Positions 8,397 through 17,821 are shown, counted from the first letter of the stretch. The stretch is 64,000 nt of DNA from Nostoc desertorum CM1-VF14 (GCA_019359245.1 JAHHHR010000041.1:1-64000); one strand, 5' to 3'. Notes: generated by a model not told the origin, from the letters alone. A program made the numbers and translations.

Positions 8397-8753
8397 CTAA
8401 TGCTCTGGCAAATCTGCAACTTCAATTACGGGGCGAATTTCGACGGTGCCAACTTGTACTGCTGGAATTCGGGCGGCGATCGCGATCGCTTCATCGAGAT
8501 CCTGAGCATTAATCAGAAAAAAACCGCCCAATTGTTCGCGCGTTTCTGCAAACGGCCCGTCAGTCACAAGTGATTTGCCATCGCGCACCCGAACGCTAGT
8601 TGCCGTTGCGACAGGGTGGAGCGGGGCAGTAGCTAAATACTGCCCGTTCGAGTTAAGTTGCTGTGTCAGTTGCGCGGATTTCACATAACATTCCTCCCGC
8701 TCGGTTTGGCTCAGGGCATTTTCTTCAAGGTAAATCAGCAGCAAATATTTCAT
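8397..8753 (-). CDS. YCII/DGPF-domain protein
   Basis: A small (118-residue) alpha/beta protein with the eponymous motif in SLVTDGPFAETREQLGGFF and the end EIRPVIEV. This is the DGPF subgroup of YCII-like proteins. A GGAGG ribosome site lies 7 bp before ATG 8753. The preceding TTG codon is in frame but badly spaced. It is divergent from the ECF42-type sigma factor, and DGPF genes are the best-known partners and targets of ECF42 sigma factors. The 59-bp element present twice upstream probably carries its sigma-dependent promoters. No enzymatic function is established for the family. Confidence 0.88.
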   Translation of the reverse strand: MKYLLLIYLEENALSQTEREECYVKSAQLTQQLNSNGQYLATAPLHPVATATSVRVRDGKSLVTDGPFAETREQLGGFFLINAQDLDEAIAIAARIPAVQVGTVEIRPVIEVADLPEH

Positions 8754-8783
8754 CAAGTTGCCTCCTTTATTTCCCGTTCTTGC

Positions 8784-8842
8784 TTCCCTTCTAAGTTAAG
8801 TCGAACAGTGCTGACTCAAATCGACATCTCACCAAAAATTTT
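8784..8842. promoter_or_regulatory. Copy 1 of duplicated ECF42-type promoter element
   Basis: The 59-bp block runs from TTCCCTTCTAAG to AAAAATTTT. Read on the minus strand it contains TGTCGA (8826-8821), 17 bp, then CGAC (8803-8800). This fits the TGTCGA / CG(A/T)C pair described, as I recall, for ECF42 promoters. On the plus strand the near-symmetric AGTCGA (8799-8804), 17 bp, CGAC (8822-8825) could serve the sigma gene itself. The element lies between the divergent DGPF and sigma genes. Confidence 0.6.
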
Positions 8843-8877
8843 GATCGTTTAGTACGATTGGGATATACCTCCCTTGT

Positions 8878-8936
8878 TTCCCTTCTAAGTTAAGTCGAAC
8901 GGTGCTGACTCAAATCGACACCTCACCAAAAATTTT
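8878..8936. promoter_or_regulatory. Copy 2 of duplicated ECF42-type promoter element
   Basis: An almost exact repeat of 8784-8842, offset by 94 bp, with the same TGTCGA-17 bp-CGAC arrangement on the minus strand (8920-8915 and 8897-8894). It ends 2 bp before the sigma factor ATG, so its plus-strand version could not drive that gene with a leader. In minus orientation it gives the DGPF gene a second upstream promoter. Confidence 0.6.
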
Positions 8937-8938
8937 TT

Positions 8939-10201
8939 ATGTCAGGTATAATCCCAAACGCAAAAACAGACGTAAACCAAGCACTCGCCTCCGTTTACAA
9001 AGCTGATTGGGGGCGGATCGTCGCCATCCTCATCCGGTTAGTGGGAGATTTCGATGTAGCTGAAGAAGCTGTACAGGAAGCCTTTATAGCTGCCGCGCAT
9101 CAGTGGCAGTCTTGCGGCGTGCCCAATCTCCCCCGTGCGTGGCTGATCAAAACAGCCCGATACAAAGCTATTGATCGCCTCCGACGGCGGACACGGCTCA
9201 CGGAAAAGCTCTCATGGTATGCCGCCTCCGGGTTAATCCCAACAAGCGAGGAGCCAACTTACGATACAGACGAAATTCCAGACGATCGACTCCGGTTGAT
9301 CTTTACTTGCTGTCATCCGGCACTGGCGAGCGAGACGCAAGTTGCTCTGACACTGCGAATGCTAGGCGGGCTTGAGACGGATGAGATCGCACGGGCGTTT
9401 CTTGTACCCACGGCGACTATGGCGCAGCGCCTAGTGCGTGCCAAGCGCAAGATTCGTGACGCTGGTATCCCTTACAAAGTACCAGACACAACCGATTTAT
9501 CGGCACGGGTAGACGCAGTGCTGACAGTGATCTATCTCATTTTCAACGAAGGCTATGCGGCGACTAGGGGCGAGACGATGGTCAGGGCTGACCTATGCAC
9601 AGAAGCGATTCGGCTGGGTCGCCTCGTGAGGATGTTGATGGCACCGCAACCGCCCTCAGAAGTCACTGCCCTGGTTGCGTTGATGTTGCTGCACGATTCC
9701 AGGCGCAATGCCCGTTTGGATGAGGCGGGCGATTTGGTGTTGCTCGAAGATCAGGATCGTCGTTGTTGGAACCAACAGCAAATTGCCCAGGCGCTGCCGC
9801 TCGTTGAAGAGGCGCTGCGAACTGGAACTGGCCCGTTTGGAGTGCAAGCTGCGATCGCGGCACTACATTGTCAGGCGTTACAGGCACAAGAAACGGACTG
9901 GTTGCAGATTGTCCGCCTATACGATTTACTAGAACGCTTGCAGCCTTCGCCGATCGTGTCGCTCAACCGCGCGGTGGCAATCTCAATGGTAGACAGTCCT
10001 CAGACAGCGCTTGGACTCGTCGATGGGCTTGCCCTCCAACTTAATCACTATCATCTATTTCACGCCACCCGTGCCGATCTGCTGCGCCGCATCGGAGCCT
10101 CCGATGAAGCCGCGCAGAGCTACGCGCTAGCCCTCGTGCTGGTAACAAATGACAGCGAACGCCGCTTTCTGGAGCGTAGGCTGCGCTCAGTTAAACCTTA
10201 A
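8939..10201 (+). CDS. ECF42-type RNA polymerase sigma factor with C-terminal extension
   Basis: A 420-residue protein. Region 2 lies at about 15-85 (VGDFDVAEEAVQEAFIAAAHQW). Region 4 lies at about 135-180 (LRMLGGLETDEIARAFLVPTATMAQRLVRAK). A long C-terminal extension (about 190-420) begins DAVLTVIYLIFNEGYAATRGE, the signature of the ECF42/DUF6596 group, and continues as TPR-like helices. No anti-sigma factor gene is present, as expected for this group, in which the extension is thought to control activity. GC content is visibly higher than in the neighbours (many GCG/CGC codons), which suggests horizontal acquisition of the sigma-DGPF-VOC cassette. The ATG at 8939 lacks a good ribosome site, being preceded by T-rich DNA, and may be leaderless or re-initiated. 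Confidence 0.92.
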   Translation: MSGIIPNAKTDVNQALASVYKADWGRIVAILIRLVGDFDVAEEAVQEAFIAAAHQWQSCGVPNLPRAWLIKTARYKAIDRLRRRTRLTEKLSWYAASGLIPTSEEPTYDTDEIPDDRLRLIFTCCHPALASETQVALTLRMLGGLETDEIARAFLVPTATMAQRLVRAKRKIRDAGIPYKVPDTTDLSARVDAVLTVIYLIFNEGYAATRGETMVRADLCTEAIRLGRLVRMLMAPQPPSEVTALVALMLLHDSRRNARLDEAGDLVLLEDQDRRCWNQQQIAQALPLVEEALRTGTGPFGVQAAIAALHCQALQAQETDWLQIVRLYDLLERLQPSPIVSLNRAVAISMVDSPQTALGLVDGLALQLNHYHLFHATRADLLRRIGASDEAAQSYALALVLVTNDSERRFLERRLRSVKP

Positions 10202-10297
10202 CCTCTAGCATCGCCGGATCTACAAAGAATTATTGATTATAAAATACGGCATTGATTTAACAAGAGCAAGCATTCTTAACAGAAGGTAGAACATAAC

Positions 10298-10999
10298 ATG
10301 GAATCTACACAAGACAAATGGGCATTAATCACAGGTGGGAACCGAGGGATTGGGTTTGCGATCGCTCAAGGTCTACTGGCAAAAGGCTACTCGATAATTA
10401 TCACTTCCCGCTCGTTTGATAACGCAAAACTTGCGGCCCAAAAGCTTCAACCAAAGGTAATTCCTCTCGAATTGGATGTCACTAACGATCGCTCTATCGA
10501 TGAAGCAGTAAAAACCCTGCACCAAAAAATTGATCGCTTAGACGTTTTGATCAATAATGCTGGCGTGTATCCAGACAAGGATCTAAATATTCTTACAATT
10601 TCTCGTGAGTTACTTGATTCCACAATGAATGCCAACACCTTTGGCGCAATTCGGATGGTACAGGCATTGTTACCCCTGTTGGAAAAATCCCCCGATGCCA
10701 GAGTTATCAACGTTTCAAGCGGATATGGAGTATTAGAAGACTTGTCTTACGATGTCCCAAGCTACTGCCTATCAAAGCTAGCATTAAATGGCGCAACAAT
10801 TATGCTGGCACAAGCCCTACAATCTTTTGGGATTGTTGTCAATTCCATTTGTCCGGGGTGGGTCAAAACAGATATGGGTGGGTCATCAGCACCGCGCACG
10901 CCAGAACAAGGGGCCGACACTGCAATTTGGCTGGCTACTGATGCTCCACGCAATATAAGCGGTAAATTTTTGCGCGATCGTAAAGTAATTTCTTTTTAG
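10298..10999 (+). CDS. Short-chain dehydrogenase/reductase
   Basis: A classical SDR of 233 residues. The NAD(P) site TGGNRGIGFAIA is at about 12-23, NNAG at about 88-91, the catalytic Ser in NVSSGYG (about 140) and the Tyr/Lys pair in SYCLSK (about 155-159). The Arg after the second strand (TSRSFDNAK) suggests NADPH preference. It is most similar in style to carbonyl reductase-like SDRs acting on small ketones or aldehydes. It follows the sigma factor by about 100 bp in the same direction with its own purine-rich leader. Whether it belongs to the sigma regulon cannot be told, because no TGTCGA motif is obvious just upstream. Confidence 0.88.
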   Translation: MESTQDKWALITGGNRGIGFAIAQGLLAKGYSIIITSRSFDNAKLAAQKLQPKVIPLELDVTNDRSIDEAVKTLHQKIDRLDVLINNAGVYPDKDLNILTISRELLDSTMNANTFGAIRMVQALLPLLEKSPDARVINVSSGYGVLEDLSYDVPSYCLSKLALNGATIMLAQALQSFGIVVNSICPGWVKTDMGGSSAPRTPEQGADTAIWLATDAPRNISGKFLRDRKVISF

Positions 11000-11087
11000 A
11001 TGTTAATTGTCGTTATAGTTTTTTACCTTGAAAAAGCATACATCTTCTATGGCTTGAAAAACCCCACCTCCAAAGACCTATTAAATA

Positions 11088-13304
11088 ATGGATTTATTTG
11101 ACCAGCATCTTGCAAAAATAACTGAAAAAGAAGCACCCCTAGCGGCTCGGATGCGTCCACGGACACTTGATGAATTTATTGGTCAAGACCATATTATCGG
11201 GCAAGGAAGGCTACTGCGGCGTGCTATTAGTTTAGATCAACTGTCTTCCTTAATCTTTTCTGGACCACCAGGGACTGGCAAAACTACTTTAGCCCGTGTT
11301 ATTGCCAACACCACCCGCGCTCACTTCATCGCTATCAATGCTGTACTCTCAGGAGTCAAAGAAATTCGAGCGGCAATTGAAATAGCCCAACAACAGCGCA
11401 AGTTTCATAATCAACGAACTATTCTTTTTGTCGATGAAGTCCATCGTTTTAACAAGTCTCAGCAGGATGCCTTATTGCCTTGGGTAGAGAATGGCACAAT
11501 TATTCTCATTGGTGCTACCACCGAAAATCCTTTTTTTGAGGTCAATAAGGCACTTGTCAGCCGTTCACGGATTTTTCAACTTCAGCAATTAACTGATAAA
11601 GATTTATACAAAATTGTTGAGCAAACACTAGCTGATTCAGAACGCGGTTATGGCAACTTAACAGTACAAATTGACGCAGATGCTTTAACTCATCTAGTTA
11701 ATGTTGCCAATGGTGATGCTCGTTCATTATTGAATGCTTTGCAACTGGCTGTAGAGACTACACCCCCCGATGCTACAGGTGTTATTCATATCCCCCTAGC
11801 AGTGGCAGAAGAATCTATTCAGCAACGTGCTGTTTTATACGACAAAGAAGGGGATGCCCATTTTGATACCATTAGTGCTTTTATCAAGAGCTTACGAGGT
11901 TCTGACCCAGATGCAGCACTGTACTGGCTGGCCAAAATGGTTTATGCAGGTGAAGACCCGCGTTTTATTTTCCGTCGGATGTTAATTCTTGCCAGTGAAG
12001 ATATCGGATTGGCTGACCCACAAGCAGTTGTCGTTACAAATGCTTGTGCTGAAGCTTTTGACCGCGTGGGAATGCCGGAAGGACGTTATCATTTGGCGCA
12101 GGCAGTACTTTATTTAGCGACTGCACCAAAATCCAATAGCATTATGGGCTTTTTTGATGCTTTAGCCGCAGTAGAAAATGAAAATGTTGCAGAAGTCCCC
12201 ACTCACCTTAAAGATGCCAATCGCGATAAAAAAGGTTTTGGGCATGGGGCGGGTTATCTCTATCCTCACGCTTATCGAGATCATTGGGTAGAACAGCAGT
12301 ATTTACCCAAGAGCTTGCAAGGTCAATTGTTTTATCAACCATCAATCCAAGGTTATGAACACCAAATTGCAACACAAGTGGCACGTCGTCGAGAAGCTCA
12401 ACTTGCTGCAATAGTAGAGGGGATTGGTGTTGCACCAGTGGAAGTCATGACTTATGGAACTGTTGACCGAGCAGATGAGCGCTGGTTGCAACGCACACTT
12501 TCTCAAGTTAGTACACAATTAGCATCTGTGCGCGATCGCATTTTTACTTTCGCTCAATTACAACGTCATCACTTAGTATTGGATTTAAATGCGGCCACTG
12601 GTTTACTTACTTGGGAAGCAATCCGGCAAGTTCCTGAAGGCGGGGTTTATGCCTGTGTCCGCAATAGTTCTGATGCCAATGCTTTAAATGAACTTGCTGC
12701 GGTACTTCCTGAAACAATGCGACCAATAGTTTTTACTGCATCTGTTGCACAGATACCTGCGATGGTGACATCTCTTGCACCAAATGTACAGTTTGACTCT
12801 ATTATTGGGCGCAATGTACTAGCCTCCCAACTGGATAAGGGACTTGCTGCTCAAATTTTAACTCAATTGCTCTCCCACTCAGTCAAGCTTATTTTAGCTG
12901 AGACAGTACCTCGTCATACTCAAAGGTTTTATCGCTTACTGCCCAGCCAAAATCTTGATGCCCAATTGTATGAGCGATTAGTTTTAGCGGAAGAGGCTAT
13001 TTATACAGATGCATCTGACCCCATGCTTAACTGGGACGCTGACGATTTGCGCCACATTTTTGCCTCAAATGGACACTGCGTAGAAGTAGTTCTTGAGCAG
13101 TATTTGGCACCAATGCACATCTCTGATAATTTTATCAAGCGCTTATTTGCTGCTAATCCCAATCGACCAAGTTATGCCGAGCGTCTGGCTGCAAATTTGA
13201 CCAGTGAGGAAATAGGCATTATTAAAAGTTTTTTTACTCGTTACTTACTCAACCAATCCGTTAATTGGTCAAGCACTGTGGCCTTTTTAAAGATTAGCGC
13301 ATGA
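11088..13304 (+). CDS. rarA: RarA-type AAA+ ATPase fused to a C-terminal methyltransferase-like domain
   Basis: Residues 1 to about 440 form a complete RarA/MgsA (WRNIP1) replication-fork ATPase: LAARMRPRTLDEFIGQDH, Walker A FSGPPGTGKTTLA (about 63-75), Walker B TILFVDEVHRFN, sensor GATTENPFFE, and the C-terminal oligomerisation part GFFDALAAVENENVAEVPTHL. After GTVDRADERWLQ (about 465) come some 270 extra residues. These include HHLVLDLNAATGLLTWEAIRQ and the repeated beta/alpha pattern of a Rossmann methyltransferase, but the SAM loop GxGxG is replaced by NAATG, so activity is doubtful. This fusion is a known architecture in cyanobacteria (RarA/unknown-domain fusion). Role: rescue of stalled replication forks, with an unknown role for the tail. 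Confidence 0.92.
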   Translation: MDLFDQHLAKITEKEAPLAARMRPRTLDEFIGQDHIIGQGRLLRRAISLDQLSSLIFSGPPGTGKTTLARVIANTTRAHFIAINAVLSGVKEIRAAIEIAQQQRKFHNQRTILFVDEVHRFNKSQQDALLPWVENGTIILIGATTENPFFEVNKALVSRSRIFQLQQLTDKDLYKIVEQTLADSERGYGNLTVQIDADALTHLVNVANGDARSLLNALQLAVETTPPDATGVIHIPLAVAEESIQQRAVLYDKEGDAHFDTISAFIKSLRGSDPDAALYWLAKMVYAGEDPRFIFRRMLILASEDIGLADPQAVVVTNACAEAFDRVGMPEGRYHLAQAVLYLATAPKSNSIMGFFDALAAVENENVAEVPTHLKDANRDKKGFGHGAGYLYPHAYRDHWVEQQYLPKSLQGQLFYQPSIQGYEHQIATQVARRREAQLAAIVEGIGVAPVEVMTYGTVDRADERWLQRTLSQVSTQLASVRDRIFTFAQLQRHHLVLDLNAATGLLTWEAIRQVPEGGVYACVRNSSDANALNELAAVLPETMRPIVFTASVAQIPAMVTSLAPNVQFDSIIGRNVLASQLDKGLAAQILTQLLSHSVKLILAETVPRHTQRFYRLLPSQNLDAQLYERLVLAEEAIYTDASDPMLNWDADDLRHIFASNGHCVEVVLEQYLAPMHISDNFIKRLFAANPNRPSYAERLAANLTSEEIGIIKSFFTRYLLNQSVNWSSTVAFLKISA

Positions 13305-13480
13305 ATCTTTTTTGACTCACAAATCACAGTCATTTATAGTTATGATTTAAAGGATGCAATTGCTATTAGGCACGTCCTGCTAAAAATGGATAATTGAAAC
13401 CGAGGTGATGTTTCTTGATTGACTTCCTTTGAGCTTTATTTGTGAATGGTCTGCTCAAATTAAAATAATTTTAGATAACG

Positions 13481-14083
13481 ATGCCAATTAAAAAACGCAT
13501 TGAGCTTAGTCCGGGAGCTTTTCTTAATTCCGTAGATAAAAAGATAGTTGTCAATTTAGCTACTGAAGACATTTTAACTTTAATCACGCAAGAATTAAAA
13601 ACTCGTTACTCCCCAGAAGCTCAAAAACTCTTACTTGAGGAGAGTTCCCAGTTCTTACCTAATTTCGTGCTACAAGAATTATTAAAGCGCCAAGAGCAGG
13701 TAGTAAACGTTAACCCAGGTACATTAATAGTGGTTAACTGTCAAATAGCAGAGGTAGAGGTAGATGACTTGGGATTTGATTTAAATGTCGAAGCATATTT
13801 TGTCATTGCAGACACAACAGGTCAAAATCATTTTCGGGCTAACAAGATAGTCCTTTGGTCGGATATATGGGGGGATGAACAACAGCTTTTCGATTTAGAA
13901 AATGAACTAGGTGACCAATTCTGGACAAATTATCAAATCCAGTTACTTTTTGATGAAAAAAATCAGCAAACAATTGAACTATCAGTATCTCAAACAGATG
14001 ATTATACAGCGAGGTTAGAATTTTATCCATCCCTGAAAAGCTTTTTACCATCCATTGTTCCCTTTACTGATAATGACTTTTAA
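13481..14083 (+). CDS. Hypothetical protein
   Basis: A 200-residue soluble, acidic protein. It has a short helical N-terminal part (about 25-70: ATEDILTLITQELKTRYSPEAQ) and a beta-rich C-terminal part with repeated hydrophobic-alternating strands (LIVVNCQIAEVEVDDLGFDL, FRANKIVLWSDIWG). No signal peptide, membrane helix or catalytic motif is visible. I do not recognise a family. It lies about 175 bp after rarA in the same direction with its own AT-rich leader, and the DNA from 14084 to 14264 shows nothing further. Confidence 0.65.
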   Translation: MPIKKRIELSPGAFLNSVDKKIVVNLATEDILTLITQELKTRYSPEAQKLLLEESSQFLPNFVLQELLKRQEQVVNVNPGTLIVVNCQIAEVEVDDLGFDLNVEAYFVIADTTGQNHFRANKIVLWSDIWGDEQQLFDLENELGDQFWTNYQIQLLFDEKNQQTIELSVSQTDDYTARLEFYPSLKSFLPSIVPFTDNDF

Positions 14084-14264
14084 AATTAGCAATTAAACCA
14101 GAATGCGCCTAGCAATTCGGGCAGTAGCTTCTGGAACTGATGCGGTGGGATATAGGTAATATTCGAGTCACAAAACTTCGTATTCTTTGGCAAGCTTCAG
14201 ATTGCAATTAGTGTTTGTTCTAATTTCGCGCACTTACTGTTTTCTCGGTTGATTCTGCGTTCCT

Positions 14265-17200
14265 TTATGCGCTGAAAAAAGATTGCTCAGAAGCTAATAA
14301 AATTCTTGCTTGTTCTTGATCCAAGGGTTTTGAAAATAAGTAACCTTGTGCTTGTTGGCATTGTAGCAATTTAAGTTGTACTAATTGGTCAATTGTTTCT
14401 ACCCCTTCAGCAACGACACTCATTCCTAAGTTATCAGCTAAAGTAACAATAGCCCGAACAATAGCGAATTGTTCAGTATCGCTATCAATGCGGTTGATAA
14501 AGGAGCGGTCAATCTTGAGAACATCAATGGGAAAATTATGCAGATAAGCTAGAGATGAATAACCTGTCCCAAAATCATCAATACATAATTGCAAACCAAA
14601 AGCCTTAAGTTGCTTAAGGACGGAGGTAGCCTTTTCAGGAGAGGCGATAATTGCAGTTTCTGTGATTTCTAGCTTTAAGTTGCTAGGGTTAAGATTAGTA
14701 TCTTCGAGAATTTGGCTGATTTGTTCAATTAGGTGAGGTTGAGAAAACTGTTTACCAGAAAGGTTAACATTCACGGTCAAGGGCTTGATGGCAGGAAATT
14801 GTAGTTGCCACTGGCGCAATTGCTGACAAGACTCAGTTAGTACCCATTGACCAATTGGGATAATTAGTCCGGTTTCTTCTGCTATAGGAATAAACTCGCC
14901 TGGAGAAATGAGTCCACGTTCTGGATGTTGCCAGCGAACGAGTGCTTCAAATCCTGTAATTGTTCCTGTTTTCATACAAATAATTGGCTGGTAGTAAAGG
15001 CACAACTCCTGTCGTTCAATAGCCCAGCGCAAGTCAGTCTCTAACTGCAACAGCGTTACTGCCCGATGATACATACTAGTATCAAATACTATATGCCCAG
15101 TTTGACACTGCTCTTTAGCACGGTAAAGAGCAGTGTCAGCATCTCGAAGTAAATCCGCAGGTTGAGCATATTTGTTTGTACCTAAAGCAATGCCAATACT
15201 AGCAGTCATAAATACTTCATATCCGCACAAGTTGAAGGGCGACTTTAATGCCTGATGTATATGTTCTGCGATATGTGTGGCATCTTCAATAGTTTGAATA
15301 TGGGAAAGTAAAATGGTAAACTCGTCCCCACCTAAGCGAGCAACAGTATCGCCAGGCTGGAGGCACTGTTGTAAACGTTGAGCAAGTGTTACCAATAGTT
15401 GGTCGCCAACTAAGTGTCCTAAGCTATCGTTGACGACTTTGAAACGGTCAAGGTCAAGGAATAAGACAGCAAACAAATCATCTGGATTACGTTTCATCTG
15501 TGCAATGGCTTGTTCTAGCTTGTCTATAAATAAAATCCGATTGGGCAGTCCAGTCAGAGCATCATAAAAAGCATTGTGAACTAACTTTTCTTCAAGAAGT
15601 TTGCGCTCAGTGATATCTGTTGCAATTCCATCGATACGAATCGGCTGACCACAAGCATTATAAATTAAATGGCTTCGGTTCAACAGCCAGCGTACCTGTC
15701 CATCAGGTCTGACAATTCGGTATTCTAGTTCTTGCTTGTCAATTAAGAATAATGGTTGAATGGCAGCATAAACTAGTTGCTGATCTTCCGGGTGAATAAC
15801 TTCAAACCAAAGATTAGAGTTATCAAAAAATTCTGATGCAGAATGACCATAAACTTTAAAGGCAGCAGGATTGAGATAAAGGGTTTCAAAAGTATCAGCA
15901 GAAATTGACCAAATTACGTCTTCAAGAGAACATAAAATTCCATCCAAACGTTGTTTGCTTTCTTGGAGTGCAGCTTCTGCTAGTTTGCGGTCAGTGATGT
16001 TAGTAACCATTCCCAAGGCTCCAGCATAATTTCCCTGGTCGTCTAATAACGGGGCACAAGAAATAATTGCCCAGAGGTCTGAACCGTCCTGGCAGCGGAA
16101 TTTGAAATCGTGCGCTTCTTGAATACCTTGATGACGTCGTAAAAGATAAGCATTGGCAATTTCCAACCCTTCAGAATCCATAAAAGAAAATAGCGTCGCA
16201 CCCAGCATTTCTTCAATGGTGTAACCTAACATTGTTGCCATCTGTTGGTTGACAAAAGTAGTGCGGTTGTCTTTATCGAGTACCCAAATCCCTTCAGTTG
16301 CTGTTTGTACAATGCGGCGATACTGTTCTTCTTGCTTTCGTAATGCTTCAAGAGCTTGTAGGTGGTGAGTAATATCAGTTTGGATACCAATAAAATTAGT
16401 CAAAGAACCAGAGTTATCAAACACCGGAGCTAAGTAGAGTTCATGGCAAAACTGTACATTATCCTTGCGGTAATTCCGTAAAATGACATGACATTCTCTT
16501 TGTTCTTGAATAGCACTACGTAATTCCTGAAGGGCTACTTGCTCTGGATCGTTTCCTTGCAAAAAGCGGCAGTTTCGTCCAATAACTTCACTGGCACAGT
16601 AGCCTGTGATCGACTCAAATGCTGGATTAACATAAATGATGGGATTATCTGGTTGATTGGGATCTGTCAAAATAATACCATTGCTACTAGCAGCAATCGC
16701 ACGTTCCATCAGATGCAAATCTACTTGTGGCTCTTCTAATCTTGAGACATTTTCAACTGTTTGGATGCTTAGATTGTCGTCTGTAGTGCTTACAATAGAA
16801 GAGTTAACATCCACCAAGTTTGGCTGGCTGTGCGTGAAGTCAATGGCATCTTTGATCGGTTCTACAGTATTTGTGAATAATAAATTCTCCTGCTGAGTTT
16901 TTAACTGCTCAATATTATTCGTAAATATGAATAGCGCCGCCAGTTTATCTTCGTAATTAACAACCTTAGCTGAAATTTGTGCCTTAAAAGTATCACCGTT
17001 GGTTTTTTTGACTTCTACGGCATAACTATTGATGAGGTTGCCACTTTTAAGCTTGTTAACTAATTGAGTCCATAAAGCTGGCTGGGCATAAAACTCAGGG
17101 ATAATCTTGTCAAATGTTTGGCTTGAATCAATTCCAAAAAAAGGCGCTAGTAATTCGTTTTTAAAGAGAATTTGTTCGCTTTTCAGACATACAATTCCAA

Positions 17201-17438
17201 TCGGAAACGGACTAATTTCCGTGAGCGAATAAAGTATCTGCTCCCAGTCTATTTTTAGCGGATTATCTGAAACTTTCACCTCTGGCAACGAATCTTTGCT
17301 TGTATAGCTACACCCCGTGATGTATTCTTCACTTAACAAAATCGGCTTTTTAGCAAGATTATTTGGCGTATGCTGATTTTCGTACACATTCAAGTCAATA
17401 AAGTTTTTCAATTTTGATAAATTGCAAAGTAGTTTCAA
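14265..17438 (-). CDS. LOV/PAS-sensing GGDEF-EAL cyclic-di-GMP protein
   Basis: 1057 residues with the order PAS (about 65-185), LOV-type PAS (about 240-365), PAS (about 370-490), PAS (about 495-615), GGDEF (about 620-785) and EAL (about 795-1050). The LOV core has GRNCRFLQG (photoactive Cys about 288), NYRKDN and a final GIQTDIT, so flavin binding and blue-light sensing are likely. The FWN motif is changed to FCH. The cyclase signature ARLGGDEF is intact, but the usual RxxD inhibitory site reads QPGD. The esterase part has EALVRW, NVNLSGKQF, TETA and DDFGTGYSS, so both activities may be present. No transmembrane helix is seen. It is a single gene with about 1 kb of gene-poor DNA upstream. 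Confidence 0.93.
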   Translation of the reverse strand: MKLLCNLSKLKNFIDLNVYENQHTPNNLAKKPILLSEEYITGCSYTSKDSLPEVKVSDNPLKIDWEQILYSLTEISPFPIGIVCLKSEQILFKNELLAPFFGIDSSQTFDKIIPEFYAQPALWTQLVNKLKSGNLINSYAVEVKKTNGDTFKAQISAKVVNYEDKLAALFIFTNNIEQLKTQQENLLFTNTVEPIKDAIDFTHSQPNLVDVNSSIVSTTDDNLSIQTVENVSRLEEPQVDLHLMERAIAASSNGIILTDPNQPDNPIIYVNPAFESITGYCASEVIGRNCRFLQGNDPEQVALQELRSAIQEQRECHVILRNYRKDNVQFCHELYLAPVFDNSGSLTNFIGIQTDITHHLQALEALRKQEEQYRRIVQTATEGIWVLDKDNRTTFVNQQMATMLGYTIEEMLGATLFSFMDSEGLEIANAYLLRRHQGIQEAHDFKFRCQDGSDLWAIISCAPLLDDQGNYAGALGMVTNITDRKLAEAALQESKQRLDGILCSLEDVIWSISADTFETLYLNPAAFKVYGHSASEFFDNSNLWFEVIHPEDQQLVYAAIQPLFLIDKQELEYRIVRPDGQVRWLLNRSHLIYNACGQPIRIDGIATDITERKLLEEKLVHNAFYDALTGLPNRILFIDKLEQAIAQMKRNPDDLFAVLFLDLDRFKVVNDSLGHLVGDQLLVTLAQRLQQCLQPGDTVARLGGDEFTILLSHIQTIEDATHIAEHIHQALKSPFNLCGYEVFMTASIGIALGTNKYAQPADLLRDADTALYRAKEQCQTGHIVFDTSMYHRAVTLLQLETDLRWAIERQELCLYYQPIICMKTGTITGFEALVRWQHPERGLISPGEFIPIAEETGLIIPIGQWVLTESCQQLRQWQLQFPAIKPLTVNVNLSGKQFSQPHLIEQISQILEDTNLNPSNLKLEITETAIIASPEKATSVLKQLKAFGLQLCIDDFGTGYSSLAYLHNFPIDVLKIDRSFINRIDSDTEQFAIVRAIVTLADNLGMSVVAEGVETIDQLVQLKLLQCQQAQGYLFSKPLDQEQARILLASEQSFFSA

Positions 17439-17605
17439 CCCTATATTCGGTGTTTTTAAGAAGCTGTAGCACAGTAGTTATATAACTCTTAAAATAGGGT
17501 AAATAGATGATTTGATTTTTCCTAGTCAATGTCAAAGCAAGGGTAATTTTTATAAAAATCTAGCGATTTATCAAAAGATAAATTTTTAGCATTTATTACA
17601 GGTAC

Positions 17606-17821
17606 GAATAGCACGCTTGAAAAGCTGAAAACTCCTTGCTGACAAGGTGTAGGGGGTAAAGTTGCAGGTTCGGAAAAAATCAAGAAAAGTAAATATGAGT
17701 GCGAGCATAAATAAATTTCTTTGCTACGCAACGCTGGCGCGAACGTCACGAACCTGCAACCCCACACCCACAAGCCTTATACTTATAGATAATAGATTTG
17801 CCGTTATCAAGCGTGCTATTC
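17606..17821. repeat. Palindromic MITE-like element with 15-bp inverted ends
   Basis: GAATAGCACGCTTGA at 17606-17620 is matched by its exact reverse complement at 17807-17821. Inside lies a second imperfect inverted repeat: 17646-17672 (GGTGTAGGGG ... TTGCAGGTTCG) against 17749-17768. No transposase is encoded. Short flanking similarities (ATTACAGGTAC left, ATTATAGGTAC right) could be remnants of a duplicated target. Open frames inside are by-products of the repeat. Confidence 0.6.

Noticed and set aside
17522..17773. 83-codon minus-strand ORF and overlapping plus-strand ORF
   Set aside because: Both are products of the palindromic element at 17606-17821.
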